Source: a virus
Strand: one strand, 5' to 3'
Length of the DNA: 23,210 nt
Virus record (IMG/VR): IMGVR_UViG_3300021960_000538
Span: 1-23,210 of that record
A program made the position numbers and the translations under genes. The notes beneath the pieces are model-generated. The model did no database searches and was not told where the DNA came from. It saw only the letters and a list, made by a program, of their open reading frames with translations. Positions 17,984-23,210 of the stretch are shown here, piece by piece; position 1 is the stretch's first letter, and each line of letters begins with the position of its first letter.

Positions 17984-18846
17984 TAAATAAATCCTTTACC
18001 AGTTTCAATATAGCCGCCTTTAACAAAAGTGTCTAAACTGAATTTTTCTACTTCTGCTCTTGAGTAGATTGGTTGTAGTGTAACTGTTACCTGGCTTTCT
18101 ACAGGAACATAAGCAATATGTCCTCTGTCAGTATTTCTTGTAATAGTATTAATAGTGTCTGCACCATTAAAACCAAAATCAAGATCTACAGCAAGATAGT
18201 CAACATCAGTTGGCATATCTAAAGTAAAGTTTGTAATGATAACAGGAACATCTTTGAATACATAATCTCCATATCCGTTTAATTTTACAATCGGTGGCGG
18301 AGCACCTTGATTAGATGTTTGTCCATAAAACATTTTTGTAACACTTCGCAAATAATGCAACATTGCAATCCAATATTCGCCTTCTAAAGAATTTTGTACA
18401 ATAAACTGGCCTGTCAATGTCATTGCATCCACACTTGAGTTCTGGTATGCAAAGAACGGATAATTACTATGTACTGGTGTAATTGCATTATAACTTGCTT
18501 GATGACTCATAATAATTGTAGGCGTATATGGAAAACACAATCCGCCCGTAGAAGTAATCAAACGTTGAATGTAAGGACTTTCTGTAAATGCTTTAAGAGG
18601 AGGTATACTTAGTTTGACTCTCCAATCCTTTGAATTAGGATCCTGTGCCCAACTTGCACTTGCAACTTCAATATTTGGTGGCTCTCCATCTGTAGGAATT
18701 GTGCGAGAACGAATTGCTTTCATGAAACCTTTGCCACCCGCAGATAATACATCGACAGTTTGTTTTGCTAAATCTTTAGTCGTGTCAATAATATCCCCTG
18801 TAGTTATCGGAGTTTTAAATTCGTTAAAGTCAAATGTGTCAGCCAT
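17983..18846 (-). CDS. Baseplate/tail-tube junction protein, gp48/gp54 class
   Basis: This 287-residue protein is first in the virion block. Its features suit the tube-like fold of T4 gp48 and gp54, which cap the hub and start tail-tube polymerisation: VDAMTLTGQFIVQNSLEGEY with WIAMLHYLRSVTK recalls the gp54 stretch around YRAMQDWVNSV. DVPVIITNFTLDMPTDVDYL followed by a beta-strand and PVESQVTVTLQPIYSR recalls the gp48 C-terminus. I cannot choose between gp48 and gp54; marine relatives are usually labelled gp48. A GAGGA lies about ten bases before the ATG, in a short leader from the late-type promoter at 18869-18894. It ends in a TAATG overlap with gp53. Confidence 0.7.
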   Translation of the reverse strand: MADTFDFNEFKTPITTGDIIDTTKDLAKQTVDVLSAGGKGFMKAIRSRTIPTDGEPPNIEVASASWAQDPNSKDWRVKLSIPPLKAFTESPYIQRLITSTGGLCFPYTPTIIMSHQASYNAITPVHSNYPFFAYQNSSVDAMTLTGQFIVQNSLEGEYWIAMLHYLRSVTKMFYGQTSNQGAPPPIVKLNGYGDYVFKDVPVIITNFTLDMPTDVDYLAVDLDFGFNGADTINTITRNTDRGHIAYVPVESQVTVTLQPIYSRAEVEKFSLDTFVKGGYIETGKGFI

Positions 18847-18868
18847 AATTGGTAATCCTCGTTACAAG

Positions 18869-18894
18869 TATTTATTGACAAAATTATCAGAGTA
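18869..18894 (-). promoter_or_regulatory. T4-late-type promoter for the baseplate block
   Basis: On the minus strand AATAAATA (18876 to 18869) is one base from the T4 late consensus TATAAATA. With T4 spacing, transcription starts at 18863, giving a 17-base leader containing GAGGA before the cap gene. The element TACTCTGATAAT (18894 to 18883) lies six bases upstream and recurs before gp6. Confidence 0.65.
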
Positions 18895-18903
18895 TATTAT
18901 AAT
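18875..18903 (+). promoter_or_regulatory. Consensus sigma70 promoter for gp55
   Basis: TTGACA (18875-18880) and TATAAT (18898-18903) are separated by exactly 17 bases, a perfect consensus match. Transcription would start near 18910, leaving an 18-base leader with GGAG before the GTG of gp55. Its -35 and spacer overlap the leftward late-type promoter. Confidence 0.85.
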
Positions 18904-18927
18904 AAGGCTTATAAATGGAGAAAAAGT

Positions 18928-19761
18928 GTGAAAAGAGTAAACTATCTGAACAACAAAGACATATTAGCAGAGATACACAAATCAAAAAGCAGTTATTGCA
19001 GTTTTGTAGACCAAGACTACAATCAATTTGACATTATTTTACCCAGCATTGATAAAATTAACGTTAGAACTATTGCAGAAGCAAAAAGAAATAAAGCAAA
19101 AAGATTAGGTGATGCAGATTATGCCGCACGTAAAGAAGCAGGCGAAAAGGTTAAACAGGCAGACTGTGCTATAGACTATAGAAAAATCACAAAAGAAGAA
19201 TTGATCTTCCGTATTATGACATTTGATCACATTCCGGAAGAAAAAGGACGTAAGAAAAATCCTAAAACAATAGCAGACACAAAAGTAAAATTAAATTTTC
19301 CACCATTCCAGCATTTCAAGTTTGATGATAACGACAACTTAATTTGCGTTGGAAAAAGTCACTGGGAAGGTGGTATGGAAAATGGTACATTTAACTTAGG
19401 AGTAGGAAAAGCAACTCAAAAACTTGCTATGATGTGGATGAAATTATGTGATCGCTATGCTACAAGAGGAAATGTAAGAGGCTATACCTACAATGACGAA
19501 ATGCGTGGACAAGCAATTCTACAACTTGCTCAAATTGGTTTGCAATTTGATGAATCAAAGTCCCAAAACCCGTTTGCATACTACACAGCGGCCGTTACAA
19601 ATTCGTTTGTAAGAGTCATTAATATTGAAAAACGTAATCAAAATATACGTGATGACATTTTAGAAATGAACGACATGACTCCAAGTTATACTCGTCAAAG
19701 CCAAGGTGAATGGGAAAGACAAGTTGAAGAACAAAGAGCAAAAATGGCTAAGGGCGAATAA
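18928..19761 (+). CDS. gp55: Late-transcription sigma factor gp55
   Basis: gp55 is the T4-family sigma factor that, with gp33 and the sliding clamp, redirects host RNA polymerase to late TATAAATA promoters. Residues 4-14 (VNYLNNKDILA) match the T4 N-terminal YVNNKELLQ. Residues 160-245 are the sigma core: LAMMWMKLCDRYATRG, YNDEMRGQAILQLAQIGLQF, DESKSQNPFAYYTAAVTNSF and NIEKRNQNIRDDILEM, collinear with T4 gp55. At 277 residues it is about 90 longer than T4 gp55 (185), and the extra length is a Lys-rich segment between residues about 20 and 150. It starts at GTG, with GGAG seven bases upstream. A consensus sigma70 promoter lies directly upstream, which suits early expression. Confidence 0.9.
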   Translation: MKRVNYLNNKDILAEIHKSKSSYCSFVDQDYNQFDIILPSIDKINVRTIAEAKRNKAKRLGDADYAARKEAGEKVKQADCAIDYRKITKEELIFRIMTFDHIPEEKGRKKNPKTIADTKVKLNFPPFQHFKFDDNDNLICVGKSHWEGGMENGTFNLGVGKATQKLAMMWMKLCDRYATRGNVRGYTYNDEMRGQAILQLAQIGLQFDESKSQNPFAYYTAAVTNSFVRVINIEKRNQNIRDDILEMNDMTPSYTRQSQGEWERQVEEQRAKMAKGE

Positions 19762-19765
19762 GTTC

Positions 19766-19794
19766 TTGACTTTATTAAATTTTTGTTGTAAAAT
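19766..19794 (+). promoter_or_regulatory. Sigma70-type promoter for gp47-gp46
   Basis: TTGACT (19766-19771) and TAAAAT (19789-19794) are 17 bases apart, each one base from consensus. They lie in the 62-base gap between gp55 and gp47. Transcription would start near 19801, 23 bases before the TTG start, and would include the GAGG ribosome site. Confidence 0.7.
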
Positions 19795-19812
19795 AATAAG
19801 ACAGTAAAAATA

Positions 19813-19826
19813 GAGGTATTATTTTG
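19813..19826 (+). promoter_or_regulatory. Ribosome site fixing the TTG start of gp47
   Basis: GAGG (19813-19816) is seven bases before TTG (19824). The TTG start keeps the DIHFG metal-binding motif at residues 10-14, as in Mre11-family proteins; the next ATG lies well past it. Confidence 0.75.
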
Positions 19827-20828
19827 TTTAAAAAATGTGCAGTATTTACAGACATTCACTTTGGGTTGAAATCTAACTCAAAGGCGCACAACGAAGACTG
19901 TGAAGAATTTATTGATTGGTATATTGAAAAAGCCAAAGAGCATGGATGCGAAACAGGCATCTTTATGGGCGATTGGCATCATAACAGAAACAGTTTGAAC
20001 ATTGTTACTATGGATTATTCAATCCGTAGTCTTGAAAAACTTGGAAAAGCATTTGAACAATTTTTTTACTTTCCAGGCAATCACGACTTGTATTACAAAG
20101 ACAAAAGAGATATTCAAAGTGTAGAGTTTGCAAAACACATTGAAGGTATTACTGTTGTTGACGAAATTACAACTATTGGTGATAGCACTATGGTTCCGTG
20201 GCTGGTTGGTGAAGAATGGAAAAAGATTCCTAAAATCAAAAGCAAATATATGTTTGGTCACTTTGAACTTCCAAACTTTTACATGAATGCTATGGTACAA
20301 ATGCCTGAAACAGGCGAACTACAATCAAAACATTTTGTACATCAAGACTATGTGTTTAGTGGACACTTCCATAAAAGACAAACACAAGGTAATGTAACTT
20401 ATATTGGTAATGCATTTCCACACAACTATGCAGATGCTTGGGATGACAAGCGTGGTATGATGATTCTCGAACATGGTGGAGAACCTCAATATCTTGATTG
20501 GGAAGGTTGTCCTAAGTATAGAACTGTAAAACTTAGCCAACTAATTGATCAAAAAGACACATTGATGAAAGAAAAAATGTATCTTAGAGTAACACTGGAC
20601 ATTAATATTAGTTACGAAGAAGCAAGTTTTATCAAAGAAGAATTCCAACGTCAGTTTAACTGTCGTGAAATTACACTTATTCCAAGTTTACAAGATGATC
20701 AAATTAACACTGACATCGATATTACTAAATTTGAAAGCGTTGACCAGATTGTAGCAGAAGAAATTAACGCTATCGAAAGTGAAAACTACAACAAACAAAC
20801 ACTGCTAAACATTTATAACGAGTTATAG
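19824..20828 (+). CDS. gp47: Recombination endonuclease subunit gp47 (Mre11/SbcD family)
   Basis: Metallophosphatase nuclease that pairs with gp46 to resect DNA ends for T4-type recombination-dependent replication and host DNA breakdown. The phosphoesterase motifs are all present: DIHFG (D10, H12), GDWHHNR (D50, H52), GNHD (N86, H87), GHFE (H146) and GHFHKR (H181, H183). The 334 residues match the family (T4 gp47 about 339). Translation starts at TTG with GAGG seven bases upstream; starting at the next ATG would lose the first metal motif. It has its own sigma70-type promoter in the gp55-gp47 gap and is followed by gp46 after three bases, so the two are probably made together. Confidence 0.95.
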   Translation: MFKKCAVFTDIHFGLKSNSKAHNEDCEEFIDWYIEKAKEHGCETGIFMGDWHHNRNSLNIVTMDYSIRSLEKLGKAFEQFFYFPGNHDLYYKDKRDIQSVEFAKHIEGITVVDEITTIGDSTMVPWLVGEEWKKIPKIKSKYMFGHFELPNFYMNAMVQMPETGELQSKHFVHQDYVFSGHFHKRQTQGNVTYIGNAFPHNYADAWDDKRGMMILEHGGEPQYLDWEGCPKYRTVKLSQLIDQKDTLMKEKMYLRVTLDINISYEEASFIKEEFQRQFNCREITLIPSLQDDQINTDIDITKFESVDQIVAEEINAIESENYNKQTLLNIYNEL

Positions 20829-20831
20829 AAT

Positions 20832-22601
20832 ATGTTGATCAAAGATTTAACCGTAAAAAACTTTATGAGCGTTGGTAATCAAACGCAGGCTGTTGATTTC
20901 AGTAATAGACAACTTACACTTGTCCTTGGAGAGAATCTTGATCAAGGAGGCGATGATAGTGGCTCCCGAAACGGAACTGGTAAGACCACTATCATTAATG
21001 CCCTTTCATATGCATTATATGGACAAGCACTAACTAACATTCGTAGAAACAATCTAATTAATAAAACTAACGGCAAAGGAATGTTAGTTACACTTAATTT
21101 TGAAAAGAATGGTACAAAGTACAGAATTGAAAGAGGCCGAGGACCTAATGTACTAAAGTTTTTTATTAACGAAGAAGAAAAAGAAATTACAGACGAGTCG
21201 CAAGGCGATTCAAGAGAAACACAAAAAGAAATTGACGACTTATTACAAATGAGTCACGATATGTTTAAGCATTTGGTTGCACTAAACACGTATACCGAAC
21301 CGTTCTTAAGTTTAAAACCAAATGATCAACGTGCTATTATTGAACAATTACTTGGTATTACTATACTTTCTGAAAAAGCAGAACAATTAAAAGTAAAACA
21401 AAAAGAAACACGTGACGGTATTACAGAAGAAACTGCGAGAATAAACGGTATTCAAACTGCAAATGAAAAAGTTGCGGAAACTATTGAAAGTTTAAAAGTA
21501 AAATCAAGTGCATGGCGTCAACAAAATGCTAAAGACTGCGAACGTTTACAAAACGGCATTGACGAATTAGAACACTTAGACATTGAAACAGAACTTGCAA
21601 ATCACGAATTGCTATCTAAATGGTCTGAAAACGACAAACACAAACGCAATTTAGAAAAAGAACGTGCTACACTTGAAAGTGCATTAAGTCAAACAGACAG
21701 ACAAGTTGATAAATTTACAAAAGACTTAGAAGGTTTGAATGATGCAAAGTGTCATGCTTGTGGACAAGACTTACACGAAGATAAAAAACACGAGATTGAA
21801 ACTAAACTTCAAGAAGAATATGGCGAAACTATGTCATATCTATTTGAAATTAACACAAAGTTTGAAAAGGTTCAAACTAAACTGTCTGAAGTAGGTGATT
21901 TAGATTCTAAACCAACTACATTTTATGAAACTGCAAAAGAAGCATATGATCATAGAAGCAATGTTGAGAATCTAAAACAAGCATTGAAATCAAAAGAAAC
22001 AGAAAGCGATCCTTATGTAGATCAAATTGAAGAACTTGAGAACACTGCTATTCAAGAAGTAACCTGGGACAAAGTTAACGATCTAACTGTAGAGCAAGAA
22101 CACCAAGCATTCTTATATAAACTGTTGACAAACAAAGATTCGTTTATTCGTAAGAAAATTATTGAACAAAATCTTGCATATCTTAACAATAGACTTACAT
22201 ACTATCTTGATAAAATTGGATTACCGCATACAGTTGTATTCCAAAACGATCTTGCAGTTATGATTACACAACTTGGACAGGATTTAGACTTTGATAACTT
22301 GTCAAGAGGTGAACGTAACAGATTAATCTTAGGATTAAGTTTTGCATTCCGTGATGTATGGGAAAGTTTATATCAAAACATTAACTTGTTATTTGTTGAC
22401 GAACTTATTGACAGTGGAATGGACACAGCAGGTGTAGAACACAGTTTGGCTATTCTTAAGAAAATGGGTAGAGAACGTAAAAAGAACATTTATTTGATCT
22501 CACACAAAGACGAATTACAAGGTCGTGTTAATAATGTACTTAAGGTTATAAAAGAAAACGGCTTTACCAGTTATGCAAACGATATTGATGTAGTACAATG
22601 A
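20832..22601 (+). CDS. gp46: Recombination endonuclease subunit gp46 (Rad50/SbcC-like ATPase)
   Basis: SMC-like ATPase partner of gp47. Walker A is GSRNGTGKTT at residues 44-53. Long charged helices follow (about 170-430), interrupted by a zinc-hook CHAC (C307, C310). The C-terminal lobe has the ABC signature LSRGER (490-495), Walker B LLFVDELID (D523, E524) and the H-loop ISHKDE (H558). All catalytic elements are intact. The 589 residues are close to T4 gp46 (560). The ribosome site is weak (GAG about ten bases upstream), consistent with translational coupling to gp47. The stop overlaps the next start as ATGA. Confidence 0.96.
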   Translation: MLIKDLTVKNFMSVGNQTQAVDFSNRQLTLVLGENLDQGGDDSGSRNGTGKTTIINALSYALYGQALTNIRRNNLINKTNGKGMLVTLNFEKNGTKYRIERGRGPNVLKFFINEEEKEITDESQGDSRETQKEIDDLLQMSHDMFKHLVALNTYTEPFLSLKPNDQRAIIEQLLGITILSEKAEQLKVKQKETRDGITEETARINGIQTANEKVAETIESLKVKSSAWRQQNAKDCERLQNGIDELEHLDIETELANHELLSKWSENDKHKRNLEKERATLESALSQTDRQVDKFTKDLEGLNDAKCHACGQDLHEDKKHEIETKLQEEYGETMSYLFEINTKFEKVQTKLSEVGDLDSKPTTFYETAKEAYDHRSNVENLKQALKSKETESDPYVDQIEELENTAIQEVTWDKVNDLTVEQEHQAFLYKLLTNKDSFIRKKIIEQNLAYLNNRLTYYLDKIGLPHTVVFQNDLAVMITQLGQDLDFDNLSRGERNRLILGLSFAFRDVWESLYQNINLLFVDELIDSGMDTAGVEHSLAILKKMGRERKKNIYLISHKDELQGRVNNVLKVIKENGFTSYANDIDVVQ

Positions 22602-22804
22602 GCATACAAGACGACACTCACGACAAATTAACAAAAGCATATTTGGAATATTTCAAAGCAAATGAGCGTTTTGAGAAAAATCGTGGTGTTAGAACTATGC
22701 AGGACACTCGGAAGTGGCTCAGAGAAATACGTACACTTGCTAAAATACGTATGGAAGAAGTAAAAAGCACTTACGATTCCAAAAAAGACACCAAGGCACA
22801 ATAG
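22598..22804 (+). CDS. Small conserved-looking hypothetical protein
   Basis: A 68-residue, highly charged, probably all-helical protein (YLEYFKANERFEKNR, then TRKWLREIRTLAKIRMEEVK). The ATG overlaps the gp46 stop by four bases (ATGA), which supports it as a real, coupled gene. I do not recognise a named family, though the arginine/lysine helix resembles short hypothetical proteins seen in marine T4-like phages. It could be a small DNA-binding or accessory protein of the recombination complex, but that is only suggested by context. Confidence 0.75.
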   Translation: MSIQDDTHDKLTKAYLEYFKANERFEKNRGVRTMQDTRKWLREIRTLAKIRMEEVKSTYDSKKDTKAQ

Positions 22805-22822
22805 TCTCGGGTAAGTATCCAT

Positions 22823-23210
22823 ATGCAATGGACTTACAAAGGACAAGAAGTAACAGAAATCCCAGAAGGCATAGAAGGCTTTGTTTACCTTATAACTAAT
22901 TTAACAAACAATCGTAAGTATGTAGGCAAAAAACTCGCAAAATTCAAAAAAACTCGCCCACCACTTAAAGGCAAAAAAAATAAACGTAGAAGCAAAGTAG
23001 AATCAGACTGGAGAGACTATTGGGGATCTTCAGATCATTTACTTGAAGATGTACAAAACATAGGCCCTGAAAAATTTACCCGAGAAATTTTACACTACTG
23101 TGAAAGCAAAGGCGTATTAAGTTATCTTGAAGCCAAAGAACAATTCGATAGACGTGTCTTAGAAACTGATGAATACTATAACGGCATTATTAATGTGCGT
23201 GTTGGAAGTT
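22823..23210 (+). CDS. GIY-YIG-family nuclease-like protein, C-terminus beyond the right edge
   Basis: An ATG at 22823 opens a frame running off the window (129 codons visible). Residues 20-37 read FVYLITNLTNNRKYVGKK, in which VYL and YVG are the two halves of a GIY-YIG motif. SDWRDYWGSS (61-70), KFTREILHYC (84-93) and YLEAKEQFD (101-109, with a candidate catalytic Glu) follow in the usual order. Such proteins are sometimes homing endonucleases of the Seg type, but here there is no sign of an intron or interrupted gene, so a resident phage nuclease is equally likely. The ribosome site (GGGTAAG) is weak; the gap to the previous gene is 18 bases. Confidence 0.8.
   Translation, partial: MQWTYKGQEVTEIPEGIEGFVYLITNLTNNRKYVGKKLAKFKKTRPPLKGKKNKRRSKVESDWRDYWGSSDHLLEDVQNIGPEKFTREILHYCESKGVLSYLEAKEQFDRRVLETDEYYNGIINVRVGS

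Noticed and set aside
18910-18917. Plus-strand TATAAATG resembling a late promoter for gp55
   Set aside because: T4 spacing would start RNA near 18923, after the GGAG ribosome site, and the consensus sigma70 promoter just upstream explains gp55 expression better.
18614-18931. 105-codon plus-strand frame before gp55
   Set aside because: Its start lies upstream of the sigma70 promoter, and it runs antisense through the cap gene and across the divergent promoter region.
22823-23210. GIY-YIG gene as a homing endonuclease in an intron or intergenic invasion
   Set aside because: The neighbouring genes are intact and collinear and no intron-like sequence flanks it; homing cannot be argued from the visible part.
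1-23210. tRNA genes, CRISPR arrays, insertion sequences, integrase or attachment sites
   Set aside because: No tRNA-like cloverleaf, regular direct repeats with spacers, transposase or integrase motifs were seen; nearly all bases are coding.

Overview
The window looks like part of a marine T4-superfamily myovirus genome (the cyanophage and pelagiphage branch). It is AT-rich and densely packed, with no intergenic gap over about 85 bases. It carries recognisable homologues of T4 baseplate proteins gp53, gp5, gp25 and gp6, the late sigma factor gp55 and the recombination nuclease pair gp47/gp46. Low GC and the marine-type versions of these genes (gp5 without lysozyme, a very long gp6, a giant structural protein after gp6) suggest a phage of SAR11 or another low-GC marine bacterium, or a cyanophage. 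The host cannot be fixed from this sequence.

Layout. The left 80% (1-18846) is one minus-strand virion block, read right to left: a gp48/gp54-type tail-tube cap, gp53, an 870-residue baseplate-hub candidate, a gp5-like central spike, gp25, an enlarged gp6, and a giant structural gene. The giant gene starts at 9572 and is still open at base 1, so at least 3190 residues are visible. Most junctions are tight. Two are TAATG stop/start overlaps.

The right 20% (18928-23210) is on the plus strand: gp55 (GTG start), gp47 (TTG start), gp46, a 68-residue hypothetical protein, and a GIY-YIG nuclease-like gene cut by the right edge.

The 81-base divergent region at 18847-18927 is a probable control point. 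A textbook sigma70 promoter (TTGACA, 17 bp, TATAAT) points right into gp55. A T4-late-type box (AATAAATA) points left into the virion block and overlaps the -35 hexamer. The same late box, with a shared 12-base element upstream of it (TACTCTGATAAT), recurs before gp6. A third late-like box before gp25 would place transcription start on the A of the ATG. In the expected logic, host-type promoters fire gp55 and gp46/47 early, and gp55 then directs polymerase to the late boxes for the baseplate genes.

The most unusual content is in the giant protein. It has two separated groups of FG-GAP (integrin-type beta-propeller) repeats and four short aromatic modules resembling carbohydrate-binding CBM5/12 domains. 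The gp5-like spike shows ten uninterrupted eight-residue repeats, the signature of the T4 needle beta-helix.
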